NCBI GenBank assembly: GCA_963082975.1
Contig: OY720346.1
Location: forward strand, 40,327,787 to 40,391,786
DNA from: Labia minor
Taxonomy: Eukaryota; Arthropoda; Insecta; Dermaptera; Spongiphoridae
DNA: 64,000 nucleotides
Reading direction: 5' to 3'
In this document: positions 24,694-35,973 of the stretch, in pieces
Position numbering within the stretch: the stretch's first letter is position 1
Layout of the letters: each line of letters opens with the position of its first letter
Made by a program: the position numbers and the translations under genes
The notes under the pieces: generated by a model
Seen by the model: only the letters and a program-made list of their open reading frames with translations
Told to the model about the DNA's origin: nothing
The model's database searches: none

Positions 24694-24789
24694 TATTTAT
24701 GAAATCAATTTATAATATAATTGAGATATATTTACAAGTAATATATTAAATTCAAGAGTATCTATTAAAAAAAAAATTCTAAAATAAGT

Positions 24790-25264
24790 TGACATGTGGT
24801 CAGGCTCAGAACCGACCGACAGTTTGAAATAAATTAATTTCCAGCTACAGTAACAATTTCAAATAAATTATTTGTATCTATTAATGCAATAAAAAACAGA
24901 TATGGATATAACATAAATATTTTTAATTTCATTTTATTTAAAATATATCAGTAGGAGCTGACTGTGACGTCATGAATGGCTGGGTGACTTCATATAATTT
25001 TAAATTAAGACAAAACTAATGAAGATGATTTTCCCGAGGTTAAAACCAATACAAAGTTCATGATTTGTGGAGATATGTAACAAAATCTCTTCATGTGAAA
25101 TTTGGTGTGAAAATAACCCTTCCTTTCCTATCGTCGATCGTTAATACTGCCACTTCCGGTTTCCGGATATACACCAAAAGTTGATCAATTCATCATACTG
25201 ATGCATTAAGTAAATACACCAAATTTGATCAAAATCCGTTGAGCGGTTCAAGCTGTACACATCT
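24790..25264 (-). mobile_element. H2 family element, truncated copy
   Basis: Minus-oriented copy starting with the diverged 3' hairpin (GACATGTGGTCAGG) and the CCGACCGAC subterminal repeat. It carries GACGTCATGAATGG and the CCACTTCCGGTTTCCGG block. It ends in ATCCGTTGAGCGGTTCAAG next to CTGTACACATCTG, where the mariner fragment begins, so the microsatellite and 5' end are missing. Confidence 0.7.
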
Positions 25265-25486
25265 GCTTCCTCATCCGCCATATTCTCCAGATTTAGTTGC
25301 GAGTGACTATTTATTTTTTCAAAACCTCAAGAAATGGTCTAATAATCTTATTTTTTGGAAGTGATAAAAGAAACTTTGGACCAAGTATATAGTGCTCAAA
25401 GGAGACTACATTGAAAAATAAAATAATAGTTTATCCAAAAACCTGTGTTTCATTCAAAAAGTCATTATTAATCCTGCCCTCGTATA
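25263..25486 (+). mobile_element. Mariner/Tc1-like transposase 3' fragment
   Basis: Plus-strand frame 25263-25364 reads LLPHPPYSPDLVASDYLFFQ then NLKKWSNN, the block around the third catalytic Asp (PPYSPDLxxSDYxLF), and ends in TGA. The remaining sequence to about 25486 (ending CCTGCCCTCGTAT) is consistent with the 3' untranslated part and terminal repeat. It abuts the broken end of the H2 copy. Confidence 0.75.
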
Positions 25487-26040
25487 TGAAAGTAATATTC
25501 TTTAGAAATTATTGGAATATCTTCATTCAACACCACAGCGAATTATGAACCAAACATTCTCAAACACAACCGAAATAATATTTCTAACCTTACTAATCTC
25601 ATTTTACTTTTGTTTATCCAATCAATAATTAATTATATTTTAAGAATGAAGATTTTTAAATAGTAATTGATTTTTAAAATGATTTGATGATTAAATAATA
25701 AACAAGAAAGTTATTTTTGCTATATCTATTATCAAATAATTTGTTTAATAGATCAATTCATATTTATTAAAAATGTATAATTTATTCAAAATATCATTAT
25801 AAATAAGATACGTAATATTAACTGATAATTTACTTGTAATTTTAGTATAAAATTGTGTCTGATTTATCACAAATAATATATACCTGTTTTATTAGGTTCT
25901 TTTTTTTTGATTAACAAAATAAAAATGATATAAATAATGTATAGGTAAATTCAATTATTAATTAAGATATATGTAGTTAATATTATCCGGATCGTTTAAT
26001 GAGACTCTAATGTGTTCTTTGCATGTAAAACGATTTTGGA
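25487..26040. other. AT-rich non-coding stretch
   Basis: Nothing supported. Confidence 0.45.
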
Positions 26041-26042
26041 AA

Positions 26043-26470
26043 TTAATTATCTTTATGTTTGACACATGTTTGGAGCTTGAATGCCATTCCGGTCATTAAG
26101 TATTGACTAGAGAAATTGGTCGTTGGAAGTTGGTTGGGGTGTGCGTTTGGATGTCCCGGGGAGGGCCTCTTTTTGGCCACTTGGCATGCCCGGCCTGCAA
26201 ACCGTGGCTTGTTAACACGGCCCTTCTCCCCTCGGGACTGTGCGTGATTAGAATCCCGGTCCGGTTGTCCAATTAAATAACACGGCTTTACTGGGGGTAA
26301 AGAAAGAAAAAAAATACATAATGAAATAAAGACAAAAGTTCCGGAAGAACGACGGTGGATGGACTTGGGTAACAAGAAGCTAGTAATCTTACCCCCTTAC
26401 TCGTCCCAAATTCACCCTTCTAAATCCAAGCGCTTCCTCTTTCCTCTCCTCCCCTCACTCTCTCTCTCTC
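26043..26470. other. Low-AT island with a 110-aa minus-strand frame
   Basis: One of the least AT-rich blocks of the window. Minus frame 26375-26043 starts MLPKSIHRRSSGTFVFISLC, with a signal-peptide-like hydrophobic run, then a Pro/Arg/Lys-rich part. No family is recognised and no splice signals stand out. A CT-rich tract closes it at 26440-26480. A conserved regulatory element or untranslated exon is at least as likely as a protein. Confidence 0.25.
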
Positions 26471-27480
26471 ATTCTCTCTTGATAATAGATTGTAATGAAA
26501 ATTCAATTAATCCGATCTATCTACAATAAAGTTCCAAGCAAATACGAGAGACGGTAACGTGAAATTTGGAATGAGAACTACCCCACTCCTATTGCATTTA
26601 ATCAATCGACAATTCTATTATTTGTGGACGATGTTTGAATTAAAAATTTTTTTCACTCATTTTGAATTCAGTCTTTGAAATAATTCTCCATGAGAAACAT
26701 ATGTAATGTATTTAAGGAGTTTTATTTAAACAAAATAAACTTGTAAAACAATTTAGTAAAAAAATGAAAAAAATTAATTACATATATTCTTTCATTACTT
26801 CTCTTTCACAAATACAATTTTGGAATAACTAAAATACTCAATATATATATTAAGATAAAATTTATTCAGATATTTTTGAAAGATTTTAATTTCATATTTA
26901 TTATATTATACATTAAAAAGATGATATTTCATAAAAAAAAATTTTGAAATAACTAAATTTGACAAATAATATGATGATTTTACATTGGTTTTTGTTTTAT
27001 TCTATTATAATCACATTGATATATATATATGAATTGAAAGGTAACTTGAAACTCTGAATATCTGTAACATAATATAGTATCGTAAAAACTGACATCTATT
27101 TCTAAGCTTAAAAAAATAAGCCTAAAACATTTCAAGGATTGAAATATCATTTAAATAGACCCAAAATAATTACATATACTATATATATATATATATATGA
27201 TAAAATAAAATTAATCATATTTAAAAAAAAATTGGATGTTTATTTGTAAAATAAATATAATTAAATAATAAAATAAACTTAACTTTATTTTAATTACGAA
27301 TTAAACTACAATTCATTGAAATATTATAAAGTTAAAAATTTATCTGAGAGCACAGCTTTAAAATGTTATAATAGTTTAGTAAACTTTAAATGAGAAGTTG
27401 GGCCATAAAGGACAATCAAAGCATATCTTTAAGAGTAATTTTGGTTTTCCATAAAAATTAATAAGACTAACGAAGAAATC
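26471..27480. other. AT-rich non-coding stretch
   Basis: No gene or repeat family seen. (TA)n at 27180-27198. Confidence 0.45.
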
Positions 27481-28170
27481 CCTTAGGGGATTGTGGTGTT
27501 TAGTGGTGGTACACAACTCTCTCTGGTTCTTAATATCAATATTGGATTAAAGGATATGCTCTCTCCATTCTCCTATTCAACAAAACTTGGATGATTAGGG
27601 CTTATTGCCGTTTTGTATCATCGGGTACGAGGACGATATTGTATTCCTGAGTAAATCAAAGAGTGAGTTGGAACTACTTTGTAAAGCGATGGTCGTCGTT
27701 GCATGACGGGATGAACTGTTCTAATCAATATTTGAAGATGAAAATGAAGATTGATCAGTGAAAAAATTTAACAAGGTTCAAATTTCTTAGTATTTTTAAC
27801 GGATTTAATAACATCGTAAACCTGTTCTAAAAATAAACAATACCTATGATAAAATAAACCATCACCGGTGAAATTGGCCAGAATTTAAAGAGGTAACCGG
27901 GAAAAAAATTCAATATAAATAAGAGGCCTGATGTTTGACTATTGTTGGTCTGATCTTTGATTCTTTATGGAATCTTGTTATTGATAAACCATATTCAAAA
28001 TTTCGAAACAGTCCTTGACAAGAGATTTACAGTGGGCTATTCATGTCATCCGGGCTTCCCGGACTGAAGGTTTTTCTAAAAGATTTCTTGGAATGATGCA
28101 AGGACCACTAGTTCCAAGTCTTACGAAACAACAGACTAAGTATTAACATAGCATGTTTTACCTTAAATGA
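27480..28170 (+). mobile_element. Decayed retroelement reverse transcriptase fragment
   Basis: The plus strand at 27623-27700 reads GYEDDIVFLSKSKSELELLC, the YxDD catalytic box of a non-LTR-type reverse transcriptase with Glu in place of the usual Ala. Downstream pieces are in different frames with many stops (for example CHPGFPD near 28045-28065). No LTRs or ends are identified. The element is dead and its clade cannot be assigned by eye. Confidence 0.6.
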
Positions 28171-28498
28171 GTGTGAAGAGAGCAAAAAGCTTTTCTCTCT
28201 TCTTTCGATTATTATATTTAAAAAAATACTTGTTTTATTGTTTCGATATAATCTCCATATAACATTTTTAAATTATTACTATAATAAATAAAATACCTAC
28301 TATAGATATTATCCTAAGTGTCTCTCTTTAGGTAGAATTAATAAATTTTTAGAAAATATAATTACTTTATAAACATCAATAATTTATACATATTGGGGAT
28401 TAAAAAGTCATTAATAGTTGAAAATGATTTCTCTTTTCAAATAAATATTATTAAGTTAAAACTATTAATAAAAGGCAAATAAAAAAAAAATTACTCAC

Positions 28499-28615
28499 CA
28501 GCTGCTGAATCTTTAGTCCAATCATAAGGCGCTCCTTTACCCGAAGCATCAGCTGACGATTTCTGTTCTGATTTATCAATTTCATTCAAATTCGAATTCG
28601 ATCCAAATTTGGAAC
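28499..28615 (-). CDS. Internal coding exon of an unrecognised gene (39 codons)
   Basis: On the minus strand an acceptor TTTTTACAG (28616-28624) precedes the exon and a consensus donor GTGAGT (28498-28493) follows. The single open frame is phase 1 at both ends and encodes a polar stretch, SKFGSNSNLNEIDKSEQKSS, then GKGAPYDWTKDSAAG. The length, 117 nt, is a multiple of three, so skipping it would keep the frame. Phase and reading frame join cleanly to the exon at 35974-36057, giving ...HLAEKG|SKFG.... Composition is Ser/Asn/Lys/Asp-rich, probably a disordered region. No family is recognised. Confidence 0.75.
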
Positions 28616-28909
28616 CTGTAAAAATTAAAATAAAAAAAAATCATTAAAACTAGTTTGTCTAGAACTCTAATTAAATTAAGTTAATTAAAATTATTTTAAC
28701 TTAAATTTATTAAATTAAGTTTAATTATCTAATTCAGTATTCTCAAACTGTGGTACTGGTACTGGTGGTACGTTATAACCTGACGGTGGTACCTCCAGTA
28801 TAGTTACTATTAGAAACGAAATCATTTTAGTGGTACCTGATCTTAATGATCGAAGTTTCTGTGGTACCAACTTCAAAAAGTTTGAGTACCGTTGATCTAA
28901 TTCATTTTT

Positions 28910-29541
28910 ACCGACCGACGATAGTAAGGGAGGTATTGTTTTCACACCAAATTTCACATGTGGAGATTTTTACATATCTTCACGAATCATGCATTTTCTT
29001 AACAGAAAAAAGTATTTTTAGCATGATGTCTGTCCGTCCGTCCGTCCGTCCGTCTGTCCGTATAGATGTGTACAGCCTGAACGGCTCAACCGATTTTGAT
29101 GAAATTTGGTATATTTACTTAATGCATCAGTGAGATGAATTGATCAACTTTTGGTGCAAATCCGGAAACCGGAAGTGATGGTATTAGCGATCGACGATAG
29201 GAAGGGAATGGTTATTTTCACACCAAATTTCACATGAGGAGATTTTTTTACATATCACCACGAATGTATTGGTTTTATCCTCGGGAAAATCATATTTATT
29301 AGTTTCTTCTTGATTTAAAATTATATGACGTCATCCAGCCATTCATGACGTCACAGCCTGGTCTTGCATATATATTATAAATAAAATAAAATTAAAAATG
29401 TTTATATTTATTATTTATGTATCCATATCTGTTTTTTATTACATTAATAGATATATTAAAATTATTTGAAATTGTTTCTGTAGCTGCTAATTAATTTACT
29501 TAAAACCGTCGGTCGGTTCGGACCAGGCCACAGGTCAACTT
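28910..29541 (+). mobile_element. H2 family element, full-length copy
   Basis: Start ACCGACCGACG and, near the end, the inverted CGTCGGTCGGTT (29507-29518), followed by a 3' hairpin GACC-AGGCCACA-GGTC (29521-29536). Inside are a (GTCC)n/(GTCT) microsatellite at 29030-29061, the core CAACCGATTTTGATGAAATT and TGGTATATTTACTTAATGCA, and CCGGAAACCGGAAG. Two palindromic TGACGTCA motifs lie at 29326-29333 and 29346-29353. No ORF. The architecture parallels H1 and H3. Confidence 0.8.
29326..29353. promoter_or_regulatory. Paired CRE-like TGACGTCA sites inside H2
   Basis: Two exact 8-bp TGACGTCA palindromes, the CREB/ATF consensus, sit 12 bp apart. The same pair, sometimes with one base changed, is present in the H2 copies at 40.9-41.0 and 57.68-57.72 kb. 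Whether host factors bind is unknown. Confidence 0.4.
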
Positions 29542-30540
29542 ATATTTTTATTCTTATGATTCCAACTAGCAAAAAAATGTAACATTCTTATATAATTTTA
29601 ATTTTAATAGATCAAAATGTATGATCTAGTAGTTTGTACAAGATGAATATCAATGAAAATATAATTATGAAATTGAGAATTGGTCAGATAGATATAAAAT
29701 GCTATATTTCAATTATTTAAAAAAATTAAAGTATATAAGGTTATAAGGATTGAAATTCGAAACATAATATATTGATATTTCATTTTTCAAAATCCCTAAC
29801 AAATATAAACCATTAACAAATATATATATATCAGAATATATACTTTATATATATATATTATAAAAGCAGAAGATCAAAAGGGAGGAGAGCAAGTAACGAA
29901 GCACATCTGTGCAGTGGAACGTCATGAGAAAAAAAATAGCATCAGGGGGTTGCTTCATCGAAAGACTAGGAGGATGTGTTGTATTAGATATACATTGGCA
30001 AGGGGTGATTTTCAAATCACCAACATCTGCCCTTAGTCGCCCTAAAGGGAATTCCAAATGAACATGCGGCAATTAATGCTAAGTGGAGGCAGCTCGAGTT
30101 TTCATTACATCTTGAGTCACCCCTTCTTTAACCTTTCCCCCTCCCCACCACTCAATCCATTACACAATCTTCTTCATACACTAAAACCACCTTCCCACCT
30201 CTCCAAAAATGCCAATTTATTTTTAATATATTCTAAATAAAATTACTTTTAGCGGGGATACCTAAAGAAATCGTTTAAATGTTTTTTTTTTATATTTTCA
30301 ATATCCCCAAAGAATTTTAATTACAAATCCATTGAAAATTTATATTTCACTTGAACATAATTAAGTTTATCCCTTAAAATTAACGAAAAACATAAATTTA
30401 TCTTTCATTCAGATTTATGTAGATTTATTTTTTAAATTATTATTATTTTTTTTTTAATTATAAATGGGAATATATTTGTAATTTTAATTTTCACTTAAAC
30501 TATCTAGTAGTATATTTGATATATATTTTAAATAATTATA
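29542..30540. other. AT-rich stretch with a low-AT patch at 29880-30240
   Basis: The patch contains opposing short frames (29845-30072 minus; 30058-30240 plus), the second Pro/Ser/Leu/His-rich from CT-rich sequence. Neither has a domain, so no gene is called. Confidence 0.4.
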
Positions 30541-30548
30541 TACTACAA

Positions 30549-30717
30549 CAGGGGTCGGTAACCTTTTTCAATAGTCGGGCACTTTTTTGAAATAATATAA
30601 CAGGGGTGCCCACACTTGGTGATACTTAGAGCCATATTGAAAAACCGTGATCGCAAAAACATTTTACTCATTTTTTAGAACCATATTGAAAAAATTTAAA
30701 ACAGTTACCGACCCCTG
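30549..30717. mobile_element. Buster-type hAT MITE
   Basis: Inverted ends CAGGGGTCGGTAACC... and ...GTTACCGACCCCTG. Flanks TACTACAA and TACTAGAG are a slightly diverged 8-bp duplication with central TA. A second terminus-like motif, CAGGGGTGCCCACACTTGG, at 30602 suggests a nested or recombined copy related to 14391. Contains two CATATTGAAAAA blocks. Non-coding. Confidence 0.75.
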
Positions 30718-30725
30718 TACTAGAG

Positions 30726-31850
30726 AATTTTAGAATATCTTCCCACATAGGTACAAATTAATTAATTAATTAATTATTAACATCAATATTATCACGAAGA
30801 GCAATATCTGAAGTATTTTGTTTTATAAAGTCAATTTGAACAAAATCAATAATCAATAATTATTTTATCTCTACAGAAATATTTCTAAGAATCATCATTT
30901 TTATCTCATTTATTATTTGCAATTTCATTTATCTCCAGGGTAACTCTAAGGTGGTTACATCATCCTCCTTCTAACATTTACCAACCCCCCACCATATTCA
31001 TCTTTTGATTCTTATCGAGTTGAAAATCCAAACAAGAGCGTGTCTGTCTGTCTCTGATTTTCACTAGGCTGACTTTTCTTTCTATGTGTTTGTTTTACAA
31101 CCCACACTCCTTTACTTGAATTTACTCTTAGGGATGGGGTTTGGTGGAAAATAAGAGAGAGAAAGAGAGAGAGGGGGGGAAGGGAAGCAAAACCAACTTG
31201 GAACCCGCACACTCTTAAATCCAACCTTTTTCTACTTTGATCGACACCCACAAATACTGAACCGTTGTAAAAATAAATATTTTTCTTGCTAACAAATCCA
31301 CACAAGCATACATACAAATGTCTGTCAATATTATAGATGTACTTTTGCTCATCTCACAGAGAAATGTCTTATATTTTAAAGGAGCAAGGGTAAAAAATGA
31401 AAAAAAAAAAATTGACGCTCAATCAAAGAAGAAGCCGAGAGAAAAATCAACCTCTTGATAATACACATATCTAGTCTGAATAAAAATAAGCATTTGACGC
31501 TTTTTTTTGAAATATTAATAAGAAAAAATAAACTTTGAATGGTAGGAATATTTTTCAACCGGATGAATTTGAATAAAATTGGTTCAATTTTTTTTTTCAT
31601 CTTGAACGCTAATAAAATATGAATTTACATTTGATATCAAATATTTACATTTCGATAATAAATTTAATCAATGGATCCTTCCTCTCTTAGCTATATTGTT
31701 ACGTCATCCATTCTAAAAGTGTACCAATCTTCTAATAAAATCGACCCTCTCTAATCTTCTTTAAATTTATTTTAATAATTTTTCGACTTTTACTCCCAGC
31801 TCTAATTATCAACTGGCTGGCTAATATATTTATCAAAATTATTAAATTTA
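30726..31850. other. AT-rich stretch with (GA)n and a minor low-AT patch
   Basis: The patch at 30940-31320 includes a GA-rich tract (31152-31185). A 101-codon minus-strand frame crosses it, with mixed composition and no motif. Nothing is called. Confidence 0.4.
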
Positions 31851-31855
31851 ATTTT

Positions 31856-31972
31856 ACTATCTCATAAGAGATAGTATTGCGATCACGAAAATTTTCGTTG
31901 TTGAGATTTTGATGTTTTTATACGTTTTGAAGTTTCCTGAATCATTTTCACTAAGGTTGAGAAAAATGTCTG

Positions 31973-32007
<35 letters not shown>

Positions 32008-32467
32008 ATCTATGTAACCAAGATTACGCAAAAACGGTTTGAGCTAGAATGATGAAATTTGGTACATGAGCATTATTCAAAATTCGTAGTTTTCTATCAA
32101 CTTTTGAGAAATTTAGCTGAACCGGAAGAGAGTCATTACTTACAACGTTTTGATTTTTTTTCCTCTAAAGTGACCGTAAAAATAAAGATATATGTTTGAT
32201 AATTTTTCACATGATTAATAATTGTATAAAACTACTATATATAGAATTTCAGCTTGATTGATTCCCTGAAAATACCAGAATTAATTTTTAACACTGCAAA
32301 TCTCACGCGCCAACACGTGACGTGGTGCCATCAACAAAAAGCCAAAAATGCGCTGGTTTAATATTTATTATTTATAATTTATAATTAATTAAATTTAATT
32401 TAAATATAATATATTATGTTATTTAATTCTATTCAAATTGCGAGATAGTCGAGTGGAGACACTCCAG
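31856..32467 (+). mobile_element. H1 family, INE-1/Helentron-like element, copy 2
   Basis: Best-preserved H1 copy. Start ACTATCTCATAAGAGATAGT (31856-31875), itself a small palindrome. A TG microsatellite is at 31984-32007. The core reads GGTTTGAGCTAGAATGATGA and AATTTGGTACATGAGC. Near the end GAGATAGT (32442-32449) is inverted to the start, and is followed by hairpin GAGTG-GAGA-CACTC (32451-32464). A Helitron is inserted just downstream at 32496. No coding capacity. Confidence 0.85.
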
Positions 32468-32495
32468 CTAATTTTATTCTTATTTTTATTTTTTA

Positions 32496-33108
32496 TCTAT
32501 ATATATAAAAGGCAATGTCTGTCTGTGTGTGTGTGTGTCTGTCAAATACTCAAAAACTACCCGTCCGATTACGGTGAAACTTTCAGGGATTATATTCATA
32601 TATATGTAAAATAATAATTATATTATTTTAATATTCCTATAAGTTGGTATCACAATTTATTATTATTATGAATTATTTATAAGTAATTAATATTATTAAT
32701 TGGTATTAATAAATAAATAATATTAATTATATTAACTTAATATTTCTAACTTTGTATTACAATAATGAGACGGAATTGTTGTGTGTTAAGGTTAGGTAAA
32801 TTAGATTTTATAAATTGAAAACCATTAGATATACTCCTATGTTATTTAGTTACTAATAAGATAAGATAAGAATTGTCTATATAAACCAATTTGTTTTTAG
32901 GTAAGAATATATTATTCTATAGGAAAATTTGTTGTTGATTAAATTAAAATATATTTTCCAAGAAAACAAATATATGTCTTATCTACTTATACTGATTGAA
33001 ACAAAATGGATGAAAACCTTTTAAAATACTATGTATCACTCGGGGGTACAGGGGGCGGAGCCCCCGTCTAGGTGTGAAGAGCGCCTGGAAGGCGCTCGGA
33101 GCAGCTAG
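32496..33108 (+). mobile_element. Short non-autonomous Helitron
   Basis: Textbook canonical Helitron ends: 5' TCTATATATATAAAAGG preceded by A (32495), and 3' hairpin GAGCGCC-TGGAA-GGCGCTC (33079-33097) followed 7 nt later by CTAG (33105-33108) and host T (33109). It is therefore inserted between A and T without a target duplication. A second GC hairpin (GGGGGC-GGA-GCCCCC) lies at about 33049-33064. Just inside the 5' end is a TG/TCTG microsatellite followed by CTCAAAAACTACCCGTCCGA. At 613 bp there is no Rep/helicase gene. Confidence 0.93.
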
Positions 33109-33279
33109 TATTAAATAATTTCTCAATGCTTATATTTTAGTTCTAAAATTATATATATATATAAATGTCCAATAACACAAAAGTTTTAATAAACTCTTCC
33201 CTCAATAATAAATAATTCTTTAAAAAGAGCAATTTGTAAAATTTTGTCCTCCTCTTTTACATAAGCCAAATTACTTTAA

Positions 33280-33565
33280 GAGTTAAGTTGTGGAATATAT
33301 ATGTATATAGAGAGAAAGTGGAGATAAGAAAGTAACTATGTCTGTCTGGTTTGATTTATTATTGTGGTTGGAAGGGCGGGAAGAAATATTCTTTTGATAA
33401 GGGCCGCCGATTGAGTGGTGGTCTTGTAATCTGGCTGGGGAAAGAAAATGCCGAAGGGTTATCTGCGGACAGGCCGTAAATCCGCCCTCCGCCCTTATCC
33501 CCGTTAGGCCCTTGTTAGCCAATCTACCCTGAAGGTAAAGTAAACCGAGAACAATGTCAATCAAC
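33280..33565. other. Low-AT island, candidate regulatory element
   Basis: Strikingly GC-rich patches (GGGCCGCCGATTGAGTGG; GCCCTCCGCCCTTATCCCCG) in AT-rich surroundings. A 94-codon minus-strand frame spans it without motif. Position inside the presumed long intron between the exons at 28.6 and 36.0 kb fits an intronic enhancer. Confidence 0.25.
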
Positions 33566-33707
33566 ATGAAATTAGATTACACCTAGATTTTGTAATCTAC
33601 ATAAAAAAAACAAAATGGATTATTTATGTTTTTATTAGTAGAATTTTTGTAAAGAAAAGAAAAAGAAAAAGAAAATTTTTCTCATTTCAATTTTAATTTC
33701 TATCTAT

Positions 33708-33905
33708 CCATCTATCTCTGTGGCTCTACGGAACTTGAAATTTCTTTGCCACAGCAACCACATTTCTCGAACCAACTCCTACCCTCTCCCATCTCTCTCA
33801 CATTCCTTCCTACATTGTCCATCCACCGCGTCCTTTGTCTTCCAAGCGGTAGTTTCCCAATCGGTCTCCCCACTAATATATTTTCGCCCTTCTTTCCTCT
33901 CCCAT
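33708..33905 (-). mobile_element. Non-LTR retrotransposon 3' end (copy c)
   Basis: Minus frame reads RPIGKLPLGRQRTRWMDNVG then RNVREMGEG...SVEPQR and a stop. This is the best-preserved version of the GRxRTRWMDxV block also seen at 13.9 and 14.2 kb. The plus-strand 97-codon frame (33720-34013) is a shadow. Confidence 0.7.
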
Positions 33906-35466
33906 TCTAGCCACATCTTAGCCTTCACTATTTTCAATTTTAATTTCTACATTTTTAATTTAAAAATTATAAGAATTAACAAAAAAATATGTACATATAT
34001 ACAGGGATTATAGATAAATTATTAATCAAGCAAAATATTCTTAAATGTTTTGATATTAATTATTATTTTTTGAAGTTAGTAATGGAGGAATTATTTTTCA
34101 ATAAATATCTTTTCATTACATCTTTAAAGTGAATTAAATGTAAAAATGATACAAAACGATTATTTAATATATATTTGTCTTTTTAAAAAGCAAAGTAATA
34201 AATTCTCCCATTAAAATGTTAAATATCCATATATATTATAAAAGGAATATAATATTAATAATAATAATAAAAATAGTAATAATTTAATACTATGTTTACG
34301 TAATGATATAATAAATTGTGTATTATGTGATAAAAGCAAATATTATTCATTAATTTTATTTTCAACATGTTGTATTTAAAGAGGATACGATTTAAAAAAA
34401 TGTGTCTGCTTGTCATTCATATATAATTGTGGCAAAACAAAAAAAAATGAGTTGATATTAATAATTAGAGACATGTGGGAAAATTTATTATATATCAAAT
34501 AAAATGGGAATTCTCATAAAGATTTGAGTACCTATAAATTTAAAGCTTATTATATATATTTTTTATAAAGGTCAACCATTAATTACAATAGGAATTAGAA
34601 AATATCTCTTCCTAATTCTGAACTTGCTAAAAAACAACTTTTAATAATTATCTCTGTATACTCGTATACAAAAAGATGAATATGAAAATAGCATAGATAA
34701 AGTGGAATAATTTTCTAACGAAACAATTTATTAATAAATTAATCTTTCTTATTTTAATAATTAAAAGTCTTTCTTTTATCTGAATGTAATTCATTATTAT
34801 GTGAAAGAATGATTAACATCTCACTACTTAAAGAAATTTAATAATCCAAGTCAAACCTTCTTTAACCTTACCACCCCCCCTCCCTCCTCCTTCCACTCTC
34901 ACCCTCTACTACGTCAACTTCTTCTTTTCGTGACTTCCATCAACATTTAATTTAACTAAGAGAGATAACTAAAAAGACACAAATTAGATTCTTTAAATAA
35001 ATTGCCTAATTTATTTCGTGTAAAAAAAAACACAAGTATAAGAAAAATAATCGTATTAAGTAGTAACAACAACCATATCAAAAGACAATAATTAATTTTT
35101 CATTTAAAACTTTTGTAATTAAGTAATTTTTATATAATTTGTGAATGAATCTGTTTTCTTTTATAATTTAATTAAATTTGTCGTGAAATTTTAGTTGTAT
35201 AATAGATCAACATATTATTTTTAATTTCTATTTTCTTTTTAAATTGATTTAAATGTTGTTTGTTTTCCTTGAATTATAATTATATATTTTTTAAATATAT
35301 CATCTATTTATTATTATTTATTTAAAAATATAATATTTTCCATTTTCATTATTCAACAATTAATTTAATTAGACATTATGTTTAATTTTATAAATTGTAA
35401 TTTATTTTTAATTACTTGTAAGATATATTCTTTTGAATTTCAACTAGAATATTATAGAAATATATT
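33906..35466. other. AT-rich non-coding stretch
   Basis: No gene. A CT/C-rich patch is at 34868-34915. Confidence 0.5.
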
Positions 35467-35474
35467 ATATAGAT

Positions 35475-35801
35475 GAGTGATGGCGAACCTTTTTGAGAAG
35501 TGGGTCGTATTTTGATCATTATTTTTTTTACATCTAGCTCGTGGGTCACTTAGTATTTATAGTATTCACGCCCAATTTTCATTCATAATTTTCATCGCGC
35601 CATGACCTTTTTTTTAGAACCATATTGAAAAAAATCGAGAATGTTCAAAAGATTGGCCACAAAATCATTTTACCTGTTTTTTTAATCATATTGAAAAAAA
35701 TTGAAAAAAAAAAATCGAAAATATTCAAAAGTTTGGTGGGCCAGTTAAAAAGTTTGGGTGGGTCAGTGTCTGACCCACGGGTCATAGGTTCGCCATCACT
35801 G
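35475..35801. mobile_element. Buster-type hAT MITE with exact 8-bp duplication
   Basis: Inverted ends GAGTGATGGCGAACCT... and ...AGGTTCGCCATCACTG. Flanked by identical ATATAGAT at 35467-35474 and 35802-35809, matching the nnnTAnnn duplication preference described for Buster-group hAT elements. Internal ACCATATTGAAAAA blocks are shared with the other hAT-like copies. No transposase. The short plus-strand frame inside is an artefact. Confidence 0.9.
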
Positions 35802-35973
35802 ATATAGATTATAGATTAACTTTCTTCTGTTAAGATTTATTTATCTATTTACTTGTTTTTTATTTTGTATGAAATTCATTTATTTCTAAATGTTTATATA
35901 AGTCGATATTATAATAATGAATTTTGTAATTCAATGTAATGTAATTTAAGTTATATATTATATAATACATTAC

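Noticed and set aside
29020-29065. Possible CRISPR-like regular repeats (GTCCGTCC...)
   Set aside because: A simple tetranucleotide microsatellite inside an H2 element; no spacers, and the genome is eukaryotic.
33720-34013. 97-codon plus-strand frame
   Set aside because: Antisense shadow of the non-LTR 3' end; no motif.
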